DNA of 64,000 nucleotides from Monocercomonoides exilis (lineage: Eukaryota > Preaxostyla > Oxymonadida > Polymastigidae): contig LSRY02000033.1 of NCBI GenBank assembly GCA_001643675.2, forward strand, positions 62,001 through 126,000, read 5' to 3'. The notes beneath the pieces were generated by a model. It was not told the DNA's origin. It did not search any database and worked only from the letters and a program-made list of their open reading frames with translations. The translations under genes and the position numbers were made by a program. Below, piece after piece: positions 1-14,900 of the stretch. Every line of letters begins with the position of its first letter. Positions within the stretch are counted from its first letter, which is position 1.

Positions 1-3000
1 TTCTGTTTCTTGTTGAACTGCTTGATTTCCTTTATAATCAGCATTTGGAATGACAACTTCTGATGCTTTTTCTTCTGAATCAGTATTCATCCTTGAGTTC
101 CTCGTTGTGTCAGTTTTTCTCTTGCTTTTTGTACTTATTCGAATGGATTTCACTTTTTTGATTCTTAGAACTTTCTCTTCTCTGTCTTTTTGCTTGTTCT
201 CCATCGTCAAACGCTCAAGCTCAGTTTTTCTTTCTCTTTTTTGTATCTTCTTTGAAACCTCATTGTTATTCTCGCTGATGCCTTCTTGCTCTTCTTTGTC
301 TTCCTCTTCTTCTATTCTTCTTTCTAAATTTGATTCTTCTTTTTCTTTCCCTTCAAGTTCGTTAGTTTCTTCAAAATGGCTGAATTCTTCCATTTCACTT
401 GCATCTTTATCATTTGTTATTCCTCCGCTAAAATCTTCTTCCATTTGGATTTTTGTATCGTCTTTGTCCAAAGAATCTTCAGTCACATCTTCAAAACTTT
501 TCTCACATTCAGTGCTCAATTGTTCTTCCTCTGTCTTCTCTTCCAAGCTCTTCTCTTCTGATTCATCTGTTTTGATTTCATCATTCTCCAACTTTAGTTC
601 TTCTTCTTCTTCTTTGTTCTTTTCATCACTTTCATTATTTTCCTTTTTAACAATCTTCTCTTTATCTTTTTTAGTTATTTTAATGACTTTCGATCTGCTT
701 CCAACTTTTTTCTCAACTTTTAATTTTTTGGCTCCGTTTTTGTTTTCGTTTTCCACATTTGACTTGTTCTTGTCGCTTTCATCATTTCTGCACATTTCCT
801 TTGTATCATCATTTGAAAGTCCTGTGCCTTCCATCAATGCTGCATCCCTTTTCAGCAACAAAATCTCTTTCTTTAATCTCCTAATTTTTTGCTCTTTTTT
901 TGCATTTGTTTGCATTGTGCTTTCATTGCTTGTCTGCTCCTCAACCTTTTCTGGATGATCTGTTTGTTCTACTTTTCTATTGCTGATCTTAATTTTCAAA
1001 ATCGGAGTGACTTTCTTTTTCGGCTCTCCTCTTTCTTTCTTTTCTTCTTCTTTTGCTTCTTCACTTCCTCTTGTTGCAGGACTCCTCACATTTTTCGCTT
1101 TTGTATCATCTGAATAGATTTCTTTCTCTTTTTCTGCTTCCTTGTTTGGCTTCGCTTTCTTTGATTTGGAATCAACAAATGGCATTTTCAACTTGCTCAT
1201 CTCTTCTTTTGCAATGTCTGCTTCCTTCAAATCAGCATAAAGAGATCGTATTTCCTTTGATTGTCTTGTCAATTTGTTGACCATTTTTGTATTTTCATTG
1301 CTTAGCAAAATTCTTTCTTTTCGTATTTCTGTTGCATCATTCAAAACTTTGTGATTTCTAAGAGTCAAATGCTCTGTCTTTTCATCGTCATCACTTGATC
1401 CGTCTTCTTCCTCACTGTTTTCATTGCTTTGTGTTCTTAAACGCATCGTGAATCCTTTTTCATCCTTTGCTTCATCGGCTGCTTGTTGTTTTAGTACTTT
1501 TTCCAACTCCTTCATTTTCAGTGAAAGATTTCTTTTTCGTTTCACTTCTTCATTCCCTTCTGAAATCTTCTTCTTTTCTCCTCCTGCAGTATTTGCACTT
1601 CTCAAACGACTTGTAATTTGTCTGTCTTCAGATTCATTTGTCTCTTCATCTGATTCTTCTTCCTCCTCCTCTTCCTCTTCCTCTTCTTCTTCTTCTTCTT
1701 CCTCCTCTTCTTCCTCATCATCATCATCTTCTTCCTCTTCCTCTTCTTCTTCTTCTTCAGAATCATCACTTTTGTTTTCGCTTCGTAAATTCAGGCTTTT
1801 GGCTGTCATTCGAAGTTTAGCAACATTTCCTTCATTTTGCCCATTCTTTTTAACTCCTTCTTTATCTTTCTCATTCACTTTTCGAATGCTACTCAACCTC
1901 AATACGCTTCGATAATTTGGAGATTCAATGTTTTTCGCTTTGATTTCATTGTCTTTTTCTTCTTTATCACTTTTGTTGATTTCATTAGGCTTCCTTAATC
2001 TCAGCACAGAGCGTTTTATTTCAGTCTTTTCAGATTCATTTTTTGAGCTGTTTCCACTTTTAACTTTTTGAACTTCAGTCTTTTTATTCGATTGAGATTC
2101 ACTTTTCCCTCTCAAAGAAACTGTGCTTAGTTTTATTTCTTTGCCCTTTTGAGGAGAATTATTGCCACTTCTGGTCATCATAACCTTTTCTTTCTCTTTC
2201 ACATCCTCTTCATCAGAATTGTCTATTTGATTTCGCAACTTGTAAATAGTATTTCCTTTTTTAGCCTCTTTCTTTGCATCTCCTTCACTTGCAACTGAAT
2301 TCTGTTGATCATGACTTCTTGTGGAAGTTCTCATCAAAGTGACATGTTGTTCTTTCTGAGAAATTGAATGGATCGAATGTGCTTTTGACTTTTCGCTCTG
2401 ATTTGAAGCAATTTTCTTTTCAGCATTTCTCAAGTTCTCTTTTGTGATGATTTTCTTTATAACCTTCTTTTCTTCTTTTCCAATGGAACCTTTCTTTGTT
2501 TCTTCAGCTTCAGAATTGCTTTCTTTAAGTTGTTCTAATTCTTTGTCAGATTTTCTCGTTTCGTAGCTTTTCGTTTGTTTTTCTCTGTTATCCAAATCTT
2601 CTGCTTTTCTATTTTGAGTCTGCAGCTCTTTTCGAAGGGCGAACATTCTTCGTATTTTGGATTCGCTGTCAATCTCATCCAAATTCAATTCATTCTGTTT
2701 TTGCTCTCCTTTCTTTGTTCTTTTCATTGATTCGTTTCTGATCAATGTTTTGTTTCTCAGATTTCTTCGTGCAAGAAGTGGATGAACGCTCTTTTCTTTT
2801 CTTTTCTGTATTTCTTTTCTTCTTCTTCTCAGATGTTCCTTTATGCTTTCAATTTCTCTTTCTCTCTCTTTCTCCTTCTCCTTCTCCATCTCTCTTTGCT
2901 TTCGTCTTTCTAACTTCTCCTTCTTTTCCTTCTCATTCAGCAAACGTATTTTCAGTTTATTTCTCTTCCTTTCTTCATCTCTCAGTCTTTCCATCAGAAG

Positions 3001-6000
3001 CTTCCATTCCCTTTCAATCTTTCTCGATTCTGTTTCTGTATCCTTCTGCTTCTTTTTGATGTGCATTAATTTTGTGCTTGTCTTCAGCATCTTTTTGAGA
3101 GAATCGTTCTTCTTTTTCTTCTTCTTTTTTTCTGTCTCTTTTGCTCGAAGATCAATTTTGTGGAACTCCATCTTTTTCGGCCAGCCATTCAAAATCAGCG
3201 CTTTTGGCATCAAATTGATGGGCATTCCAATTCCATTCAAAATCAGCAGTTTATTCTGACCTTTGCCTTTCATCAGATTCTCAAATAGAGAAATAGAGTT
3301 CTTCTCTTTTTCTTTGCTTTCCTCATCCTCTTCTTCATCCTCACCATCATCGTCTTTATCTTCACTATCAACTTCGCTTTCTTCTTCTTCTCTTTCTTCG
3401 TCATCATCAGACGTTTCATCCTTCTCTTTGTCTGACTTTTCTTTGTCACTTAAAAGCCCAATTCTTCCATTTACTTCTTTCTTTTGTGCTATCAATCTGT
3501 TTCTGTTTGGAAGCAAACGTTTTCTCTCTTGTTTTTCTTTTGCTATTGTAATTCGTTCACTTGCAAGTTCTGTGTCTGCATTCATATTGTACCTTTCCTT
3601 TCCTTCAGCAAGCCCTCTGCTTTGAGTTATTTCGCTTTTATCTTCTGAGCTTTTCTTTTCTTTCCTCAGCTTCAGAGAAAGAATTGTCTTTCTTTTTTCT
3701 TTTCCCTTTGTCCTATCTTCTTCTTCTTCATCTTCTTTCTTCATCAGATAGGCACTTCCTCCTATCAATGCAACACTTTCATCTTCGTTCTTAATCTTTT
3801 GTCTTTCAGATTTCCTTTTCTCCACTTTTGAGTTTGCAGTTTCTGCTGTTTTCGATTTATTTTCGCTTTCTCTTTCATTCATCCTCTTTGCCAAAATCTC
3901 AAACAGAATCTTAAGCTCATTTTCCAATTCTTGTTCCATGCTGTTCTTATGTTTCTCTTTCCCGCTTTTCCTCTCATCTTCTTCTTTTATGCTCTTCTCA
4001 TACAAACTCTCCAGAAGATTCTTCACCTCAACTATTCTTCGCCTCATGCTCATGTTGCTGAATTCATTCGCATTTCTTCTGTTCAAATGCTCAGACACTC
4101 CTCCTTCTTCATCATTCGATTCTTCTTCTTCATTTGCATTTTTCGTTCCTGCTTTGTTTTTCCTGTTGTTTCTGCGCTCCTTCTCCTCTATCTCGTCTGT
4201 TTCCATTGCTTTGCTACCTTCACTGAGCGATCTCACTTCTTTCATCCATCTTCTCATCTTCTTATTGTCTCCTGCTGGACTTTCAGGTACATTTTTCTCG
4301 TTTCTCTTTCTTTCCATCTCTGATATTGCTTTTGATGGTGGCATCTTCTGTTTTGGTGATCCCCTCAAAAGCATCGGCTTAATCTGCTCTTTATTTCTCC
4401 TCGAAGCTGTTTGCGGGCTTTCGTTTTTAGTTCCAGTTGTGTTTTGTGGCTGGGCAAGACGAGGCAGCCTCAGTCTTATCAGATGTGTTGGGATGCGCAG
4501 AATGGAGCGATGTGCAGAAGAAGAAGGAGATTGATGCGGACTTCGTGTCTGAGCTGAACGAGACAGAGATGCATTCCCTCTCATCTGCTGTGGAGAAGGC
4601 AAAGCCCTCTTTTGTTTGGCAGATGCTAAAGCTGACTTGTCAGAAGAAGATATCTCATTCTTGTTTCTCTCATTTGATGAGGTTGAATAAGAGCGCAGAC
4701 GAGGCGATGATGATGGCATTGGCGAACGCTGAGGTCTGACTGATGCCATTTTTGATTCGTTGTTATCGATCATTCCATGTTCAATTTCCATTCCTCTTTC
4801 ATTCTCTTCTTTCATCCTTCGCGAAGACTGACGAGTGTTGCGTGAAGGAGATTGCGATGTAATGTCTGCCTCTAATGATTGCTGTGCAGATGAAGAAAGT
4901 CCTGTCTGTGAAAAACGAGGTGGTGAATGGTTGCTTGAAACAGAAGCAGCAGCAGAAAGAGAAGGAGGAGAAGGAGAAGAAGCAAAACGGAATCTCGATG
5001 TGGCTGGTGTGCTTGAAGGGGTGTCTCTTCCTTTGCGTATTGGTGGCGATAGAGTCATCAATTGATTTCGACTGAGTTTTGCTGAGAAGAGCGAAGATGC
5101 CTTCAACTGAGACTGGCGAAGGAGCTGTGAATAGGAAAGGCCAGGAGAAGAAGCAGGGCGAGCTGCTGGGTGAGTGCGTGAGGGTGTCAATGAAGGAGAG
5201 CGCAGATGGGGGCTTGTCTGAAGAAGACGAGCATTTACGTGCTGATTGAGACGAAAGCGTGGATGAGAAGGCAGAAGCAGCTGTTGAGGCGAACGAGAAG
5301 GAGAACGAAGGAATGTTGAAGAAATTGTTGGTGTTCGTTCTATTGTGCTACCACGTGTCTTCACATTGCTGCTTTTCAATCGACTCACCAAAGATGAAGA
5401 AGAATAAGAGGAAGAAGGCGAACGGAGCTTGATTCCTGAAACAGATGATGCATTTGTTGTCTTCCTCATGAGTCTAATTCTTCTTGCCTCAGCTGCAATG
5501 GATGAATCAATCGTTCCTGTTGATGAAGAAGAAGATGATGATGATGATGGCATTGAAGAAGACGTCAATGCAGTTGATTCAGAAGATGCTTTTGGTGTCT
5601 GTCTGATCAGTCCTCTCACTCGACGTGCAGCAGAAAGCAGTCGAACTGCGTGTTTTGTGGGTATTTCGATGTCATACGTGACTCTTCCTGGGAAGATGCG
5701 CTGCCTCACAACGATGTTGACTGAACTCGAAAGCAAATCGATTTCATTCATCAGAATTTCTCGTCTTGTTGTCTCGCGATCGAAGAGAAGAGTTTCTGCT
5801 GTCAGAAACGTGGGCCAGGGAGAAGAGGGCTTTTGCCTTTTGCTTCTGCTGGACTTGTAATGGAGTGATGAATAATGTGTGGAATATGATGGATGAGAGA
5901 AGGAGGAGGAGGATGATGATGAGATAAATTCTTTTGAAGATGAAGACTCATTCTTCATCAGTTGAAGCTTTTCTTCTTCTCTATTGTCACTCTGCTTTGA

Positions 6001-8946
6001 CTGCTGCTGTTGATGAAAAGTGAGTGAAGGTATATTTCTGAGTCTGTTTGCAACTAGAGGAGCAGCAGTGATGAACTGAGCAGAAGAAGCCATCAAAAAG
6101 CGAAGAGATGTTGTGAAGTTGTACAAAGAAGGAGAAAACGAGAAGTTGAATGAAGAAGCATTTCTGAAGAGTTTGTGTGGTTTGATCTCGAAAAGAGGAA
6201 CTTCTGAATTCTGAACGAAGAATTGATCATCATCCGAGAATGAGGTTTGATTGGTATCTGTTTCTGATTTGATGTCATTCAATTCTGAAGAAGAAGAAGA
6301 AGAAGAAGAAGAAGAGTTTGACTGATGAGTGTTTATTCTCTCACTTTCTGATTGAGGCGATTGACCGAAATAGATGGCTGGGACATTATTTGGAAGAGCA
6401 GATGCTTTCGTTGATTCTTTTTGTATGCGTGTTGAGATTGAAGATTTGAATGAGGTCACTTCAGAAGAAGAAGCAGAAGAGGAGGAGGAGGAGGAGGAGA
6501 AAGAGGAGGATGAAGATAAAGACAAAGAAGAAGGAAGAAGATTTGACCGAAGATTTGATGAATGGATGTTTGATTCAGAGAGATTTGGAGTTTCAAGTTT
6601 CACAGATGAAATAGTATCTGCAGTGTTTAAGGCTGAAATCTCATCAATTTCCATATGAGAAGCATCTTCATTCACTTTGCTTGATTCAATGGATGTATTT
6701 GTATGTGCATCAGAAAGTACATTTTGATTGTGCTGAGAAGAAGAAGAAGAAGAAGAAGATGATGATGATGATGATGATGAATCAACAGAAGAAATCAAAA
6801 CAGATTCTGTTTGTTGTTCGATTTTTGCTTCATCTTTCTTTTCATTCTCATTCTCATTCTCCCTTTCCATACTCAAAACTGACTCAGAATAATTCTCTTC
6901 GACTGATTTTCGCAGTGTGTCTGATGAATCAGACAGCAAATTTGCATCAAAAAAGAATATTTTTTGGTTTCTGTTGGCAAAACGAGAAGCAAAAAGAGGT
7001 GTTTGTGCAGTGAACAGGTCGAATGGAGTGAAGCTGAAGAGAAGAGCAGCCAATGGAATGGAAGAGCAGAAGGAGAAGAGAGAAGGTGCAATATCAACAG
7101 TTGATGAGGGAAGAGAAGAAGAAATTGAAGAAGAAGTTAATGTTGTTGATGATGATGATGATATTGGTGATGAAAGAGGAGGCATATGCATATCAGATGA
7201 ATGGATGGAGTGATCTTCTGGTTGATTCAAAGCAGAATAAGCAGAAGAATCATCAGAAACATACACAGAAGACATTTGTCTATCATTTGTTTGTGTTGAT
7301 GATGTTGATGACGATGTTGGTGAAGAATTCACTGATAAGTTAGCATTATTCAACTGCTTCATTGAAGAAAGGGATGAATCAGAAATCACTTCTCTTAAAC
7401 TGTTTTGTGAATAAAAGCGATGCTTTTTATTGAAACAGACAGGAGGAATGAGAGAAAGAAGAGTTGAACGCAGTTTCGAAGGCAAAGAAAGAGAGAAGTC
7501 AGTAGGAGGAGTGATGAAAGGAGCCAAATGAAGAGGATGGAGAGGAGAAAGAGAACGAGCTGGGATGATGCCAAATGAATCAGAAGAAGAGGAAGAGGAA
7601 GAGAAGGAAGAGAAGGAAGAGGAAGAAGAAGGAGAAGCAGAAGTTGATTGGCCATTGAGATTCAATGAAGCCAATGAATGTTGTGTTATTGCTAGTTCTT
7701 CTCCATCGTCTCTATCTGATTCTGTCTGTTTGTTTGTGTCATTCGCAATGAAAGTGTCTGAAAATGAAGGAGAAGCAGAAGAAGTCTGAAATACACTGGA
7801 ATTTGATGAAAGTGGTTGATTATGCTGCAGTGAAGGTGTATGAGCCATGATATTAGCAGCATTCACACCAGATTCAACAGAAAATGAGGGAGAAGAAGAA
7901 GAATTGATTTTGTCGAATGACTTAAACAAAACAGGAGAGAGAGTGAAGATTGGAGAGACGATTGGGAAGAGGAAGCGAATGTTCAATGGAAGAAATGGAA
8001 TTTCTTCTGATTTGAATTCGTCTTCTTCATCTTTTTGTGGATTCTTTTCATTCAACGACGATGAACGACGCTTAGATGTTCTCCAATAGCAAGAAGAGGA
8101 AGAGGAAGAAGGAGATAATTGAGAATAACCATTCAATGTATTTGTTTGTGGAGAAAGAGATAAGTTTCCTGAAGACAAAGTAGAAGAAGATGAAGCAGAA
8201 GAAGCAGCAGCAGCAGCTCTTCTTGTGGTGTAGATGCGACGTCTGGCAGATGAGAGATAAGAAGAGCGGACACGTTTGCCGTTTGTCAGATGCTTCATGG
8301 CAGAATTGCATCTGAGGAAGTATTGTGTGGATGATGGAAGGAAAGAAGAGGAGGAAGAAGAAGAAGATGATGATGATGATGATGGTGATAAGGTTGATGA
8401 TGTAGAAGAAGAGGTGATTGTGTTAGGAACAGAAGAGATGGATGGAGAAATAGTTGAATGTGATTTAGTTTTCTTTCCACTCATTTTTTTGGTTGACAAT
8501 TTCTTCTCATCAACATTTGCTTTATCTTCTTGTTTCTCTTTCTCTCCTTCCTTTTCAGTATTTTTGCTTCGATTCTTTAGTTTTGTTGTCTTCTTCTTTG
8601 AATGCGATTGTTTTGGTTTTTCTTTTGTTTGGGTTGAAGTTTGTGGTTCTTTTGACAAGTTGTAAATTGAAGGAGGAGGAAGAGGGAAAGGAAATTGAAG
8701 AGGAAGAGGAAGAGAAGAAGACGCAGAAAGAGGAGAAGAAGAAGAAGAAGCAGGAGAAAGAGAAGAAGCAAGAGAAGGAGATTTAAGAGAAGCAGATTTC
8801 AGAGGAGGAGTAAAGGAAGAAGACAAATAATTGCTTGGAGGGGCATTTTGAGTGAAGATGGGGAACAAAGCAGAATTTGGAGAGATCTGACTGTTTGTGA
8901 GAGAGGAAAGAGGAATTGCTGAATGAGATGGAGAAGAAGAGGAAGG

Positions 8947-8982
<36 letters not shown>

Positions 8983-11900
8983 GGAAGAGGAAGAGGAAGA
9001 GGAAGAGGAAGAGGAAGAGGAAGAAAAAGTATTAGTAGTGGAAGAAGATGGTGAAAAATTGGTAGAAGAAGAAGAAGAAAGAGGAGGAAGAGGAGAAGCG
9101 GAAGAAGAAGAAGGTGGTGATAATGCAACTTGAACAACAACAGACATTGAATTAGAACTTTTTGAAGAAGTTGAAGAAGAAGAAGGAGGAGGAAGAGGAG
9201 GAGGAGAAGGAGATGATGATGATGATGATGACGACGACGACGAAATAGTTGATAAAGTTGAAGAAATTGATGAAGCAGATGAAGAAGCAGATGAAGAAGC
9301 AGATGAAGAAGGAGAAGGAGGAAGAGGAGGAGAAGGAAAAGGAGGAATAGAAAGGGTGGTGAATGTGATGTTAGTGAGTGGAGCGATGGCTGGTGGAGGA
9401 AGAAGCTGAGAGGAAGAAGAAATCGAAAGAGAAGAACGTTTTTGGAGAGAATGAGCAGAGGAAGATGTGTTCAGAGAAAGCGGTTGGAAAGGCAAAGATC
9501 TGTTTTGAATTTGTTCTGAAGAAGATTTCTGTTTCTGCTGCTGTTGATGTTGCTGGGATGAGTCAGCTAACAATGGAGAAGAGGAAGAGAGGGAGAGAGG
9601 GAGGGGCAATGAAGAAGGAGGAGGAGGAGGAAGGGGTGGAGGGAGGAGAGGGGGAAGAGGAGGGGGAGAAGGAGAAGGAGAAGAGAGAGAGGAAGGAGAA
9701 GAAGAAGATTGTGGAGGAGAAGGAGAAGAAGGAGAAAGTTGATGAGGAGAAAGAGAAGAAGAAGAAGAAGAAGAAGAAGAAGAAGAAAGAGAAGGAGACA
9801 ATTTATGGAGCTTCTGATATTGCTGTATTTGTTTCATAAGAAGATATTGCTGCTGAAGCTGAATGGTTAGTTGTTTGCGCTTCGAAAGGCGGTTGTATTT
9901 CTGAGGTGTCTTAAACTTGAAAGAGAAGAGGGAAGAAGGAAGAGAAGGAGCAGAAGGAGAAGAAGAAGAAGAAACATTCGGAAAAGGAGGAAGAGGAAGA
10001 CTTGTTTCATTTTGAAATGGAGCAGAAAATTGAATGTTTGGCAGATTTGGTTGAGAAGAGGAAGAGGAAGAGGAGGAAGATGATGATGGAGATGATGATG
10101 AAGATGAAGCAAAAGATAGAGAAGAAAGAGAAGATGGAGAAGAAGGTGGAAGAGGAGAAGATGTTGAGGAAGGGGAATGAACAAGAGAAGGAGGCAAAGA
10201 AGGAGAAGATGATGAAATAGAAGATGTTGAAATAGAAGAAGAAGAGGAAGAGGTTGGAACTTTCAACGGTGAAAAAGCCAGCCCAGATGTGTTGAGATTA
10301 GAATGAGAGGGAGGAAGAGAAGGAAGATGATTTGTGTGCAAAGGAAGAGGAAGCATAGAAAGAGGAAGAGAAGGAGAAGAGACAGAAATAAGATTGGCAG
10401 AAGAAGGAGAAGAGTATGAGGATGATGGAGTAGAAGATGGAGATAACAAAAGGGAAGAAGGAGAAGAGGAAGAAGAGGACAAAGATAAAGACATAGACAA
10501 AGAAGAAGGAGAAGGAGAAGGAGAAGTGAAAGGATAAGGAAAAGGAGATGGAGATGGCGAAGAAGATGTGCTTGTTTGTTTGTTTGGCGAAGAAGCAGAC
10601 AATTTTTCTGAGTCTTTTTTGATGAACAGACTTGGCTGAAGAGGATTCTGAGGAAAAAGAACTTTTGAAATCGAATGGACAGCAGGAGAAGGAGAAAGAA
10701 CAGGAGAAGACTTGAAAGTGATTGAAGAAGGAGGAGGCAGAGAAGAAGGGAGAGAAAGAGAAGAAGAAGATGAGGAGGAAGAAGAAGAAGAAGAGGAGGA
10801 GGAGGAGGAGGAGGATGAGGATGAGGATGAGGATGAGGATGAGGATGAGGATGAGGATGATGATGATGAGGAGGTTGAAGAGGGTGAAAGGGAAGGGGAA
10901 GAAAAAGAAGGAGGAGAAGTGTTATTAGACAAAGAAGAAGACTGAGAAGGAGTCAATTGAACATCCATTGAATTATTCTGAAGTATTTTTTTGTTTCTTT
11001 TCAATTTTGCCTGTTTGACTGAATTTGGAGAATTTGGATCAGAAATGGGCTCTGAAGGAGAAGAAGAAGGAGAATGAGAAGAAGAAGGAGAAAGTGTTGA
11101 CAATTGAGATATCTGCACTAATGAAGCAGAGGAAGGGAAAGGAAGAGAAGTTATAGTGGAAGAAGGTGGGAGAGGAAGAGGAATTTGTGAAGGAGGTGGC
11201 AAAGGAGGAGATGTAACAGGAACAGAATGAAGGAGAGAATAAGGCAAATACGAAGAGGAGAAAGAAGAAGAACGGCTTGTGCGTGTTTGTTTGATGGATG
11301 AAATGGCTGGGGCAAATTGAGGAGATGAAGGAGATTTTGGTGATGAAGAAAGAAGAGGAGTAGGAGAAAGAGAAAGAGAAGGAGAGGAAGAGTTTGGCGT
11401 GTGCATGATGGATGAAGTTGATTGAGAAGGTGAAAGAGAAGATGAAGAAGATGAAGAAGATGGAGATGAAGATGAAGATGAAGATGAAGATGAAGCAAAC
11501 AAAGAGAAAGGAGGAGAAGAAGAAGATGAACGAGACAGAACAGCTGTGGTATTATTAACAGCAGGGAGCAGCGTTCTGTCTCTTCTGAGTGGAATGAATG
11601 AAGGAGGAAACTGTGGTGACTGTGGAGTGTCTGAAGGGGTGTCTGAAGGGGTGGGTGTGGATGATGGAGTGGATGATGGAGTGGGTGTGTGTGTCTGTTC
11701 AGGTGTTGTTGCGTGTGACGATGTTAATGTTGATGTCAATGTATTTGTGGATGTGTTTGTGGATGTGGATGTGGTTGTGTTATTTTCCTCCTGTTTTTCT
11801 GTGGTGTCATTCATTCCAGAGGCATTTTCAGATAAAGAAGGAGAAGAAGAAGAAGAAGAAAGAGAAAGAGGCAATTTAAACACGGAATTGGATTGAGATG

Positions 11901-14900
11901 AAGAAATGGAGAAAGTGTCTGATTCTTTTGGTTTCTTTTCATTCTCCTTCATTTCATCTTCTTTGCTCATTGAAATGTTGCTGCTCTGAGATTTATCCGT
12001 TTTCACTCTTATTTCAATTGATGGAAACGGATTTGTTGTGCTTGATGTGTTCAAATTCAACGATGAAATCACCTCAGATGGCACAGGAATGACAATATTT
12101 GACTTTGTTGCTGCTTTTTCAGAAGTGTGTTTTACTAACATTTTCAATGCATTTGCATTCGGAGAAATAGAAATCGGAGAATTAGATGATTTTATTGATT
12201 CAACAGCAGTCATAGCCGTTGGGTTAGGCATCTTCTGTGCTTGGTTGATTGATTTGAGTGGGTCATTTGATAATGTTGTTGTGTTTGTACTCAAAATTGG
12301 CTTGGGAAAAGCAGAAACAGAAGAAATTGACGGAGAAATAGAAGAAGAAAGAGAAGGAGAAATAGCAGAAATGGGAGAAAGGGAAGGAGGGAAAGAAGAC
12401 TGTTCTTCATTCAAAAGAGGGCGTGATGCAGCCAAAGGAGCAAACGAGTCTTTTAAATTCTCTCTTTCCTTTGTTGGTGGAGTTGATGGAATGTTGAATG
12501 GATTGAGTGTCAGAGGAACAGATATGCTGAAAGGAATAAGCTTTGCATTCGAACTCGAAAATCCTGTTTTCACTTCATTTGAAGAAGGAGAAATACTTCT
12601 GATGCTTCTGTTATTATAATTGTTCGTGTTGTTCATGCTGTTGTTGAAGCTTTTGAGCGGTTGAGATTGTGTTTCTGTTCCATTCAATGGAAGAGAAGAA
12701 GAAGAAGAAGAAGAAGGAAGATATGAATTGCTGCTTGGCTGAGTGGAAGCGGCTAAAACATTCGGGAAATGAAGAGAATTGTTCAAAAGAGGCAGAGATT
12801 GAGGCATGTTAGTGCTCTTCACTAACACATTTTTGACTTCTTGTTCTTCCGATGAAATGTTGTTTCCTTGTTTGTTTGTCTGTACAACTTTTTCTTCTTC
12901 TTCTTCTTTTATTTTATCTTTGCCTTCCTCTTCATCATCATCATTTTCTTCTTCTTCGTTCTTCTCATCCAATCTCAAACGACTTGTTCTTTGTGGTTTA
13001 ACCCTTTTCTTTCTTTGTGTTTGAATTGAATCATTGGCAGCTGAAGATGATTGGTTCAGTTCTTCAGGAAGTTGGATTGGTGCCTTAGCAGAAGAAGAAG
13101 ACGACGACGATATCAACAATGAAGTCTCATTCATCATTCTTGTTCTGCTTCTTGTTAGTCGCAGATTTGATGTTGGCGAAGAAGATGGTTCGATCAACAT
13201 CACATCTTGTGCATTGCCATCTCTCTGATTAAATTTGTCTTCCTTTTCCATTTCTCTTCTTTCTTTCTCATTTTCATTTTCTTCTTCTTCTTTTTCCATA
13301 GAAGCAGAGCATTCTTCAACATCATTGCCAGAATCTGCTTTGATTTGTTGTGAATTCTCGGCAGGTTGTTCTTCATCCATTGAAGATGTCTCAATCACCA
13401 TTTTGTTATTCTCTTCTCCTTCTGATTGAACTGTCATTGGAGAAGATGTTGATTTAAGCTGTTGTATTGCCTTGTTCTCATCCAATGAAGAATTCTCTTC
13501 TTTTATTTCCTTCATTCGATTGATCATTTCTTCATTCTTTTTCTCAGAAACCTTCTCAGATCCATTCGAAATGGTCAATTTTGATACAAAACTGTCGATT
13601 TCATTGTTGATATTTTGCATTTCTTCTCTTATCATCTGCCTCCATTTCGGTTTCAGCTCATCTTCTTCCTTCATCTTCTCTTGTGTATCTTCTCTTTCCT
13701 CTTTCTCAATCTCTGCAATTGTCGAGTTCAATGCAGCTAATTCATTGTTCCCTTTGTTCTTAATCTTCTTCTTCTTCTTCGCTGTCGTTTTCTCCCTCTC
13801 ACTTTCCAGTTGCATTTCTGCTTCCTTCAGCTCAATCGCTTTCTGAACTTCTTTTCGCCTTATGTTCTCAATCTCTTGTTCCATCACTCTGAACAGCTCT
13901 TCTTCAAAAAGTGAGTCATTCTTCATTTCTCCTTCTCTTCCCATCCCTTTCACCTTATTTGCACACTCTTCATCCATCTTCATCCTCTTCGTTTCTCCTG
14001 TCCTCTTCCTCATCCTCATCTCCATCTCCATCCCCATTCCCATAGCCATTTGTTCTCTCTCTTTCTTCTCCACACAATTCATCAGCATCCTCCTCTGTAC
14101 TATTTCTGCTGCTGCTGCACATGCATCTAACAGAGCATCACAATGCATCACAAATATCGTGTCCATTTTACTTGCATCTTCAAACGGCTCAAACAAATCC
14201 ACAGCAAAGGAAGCATGGTCTTCTAATGCTGACTTCACCACTGATGGCACATTGATCATCTCCTCCATAATCTTCTCTGCTTTCTCACTGTCACTTTTGG
14301 CACTGCTGCTTGTGGTGGTGGAGGTGGTGGTGCTGTTGCTGATGTCACTACTGTCATCACTGATGCTGCTATTGCTGCTGAGAATGCTGCTGTCACTCTC
14401 TTCATTTTTCTCTCTCTTCTCTCTCTTTTCTCTCTTTTCGCTTCTGTCCTTTTTCTCTCTTTTGTTCTTCTCTTCTCTTCTTTTCTTTTCCTTCCGCTGA
14501 GCTTTGGCTTTGGCTTTGGCCTTCTTCTCCATCTCTCTTTTGGATGGCTCAACATTCTCATACGACGAGGATGAAAGAGAGCTCAACTCCTCTTGTTTTG
14601 AAGGAGTGTCAGAAGAAGGTTTCGTTTCAGGCATTTCATCTGGCTCATCTTTTCCTTCCGTTCCAACATCTCCTCTCAATCTCATTGTTCCTGCCAACTT
14701 CTTCTTTTTCTTCCTTCTTTCTGATCTCGATCTGAGAGCATTGCGCGCCTTGTGCATGTTTTCTCTCCGAATCTCTCTCAATCTTTGGCGACTTGTCAAA
14801 TCTGCTTCTGCTTCTGCTTCTGCTTCTGTTTGTGGAAGAGATGAATTAGAATTCTTGTTTGGCTCAATGTCCATCAATTCTGAATTCTCCTCTTTGATTG

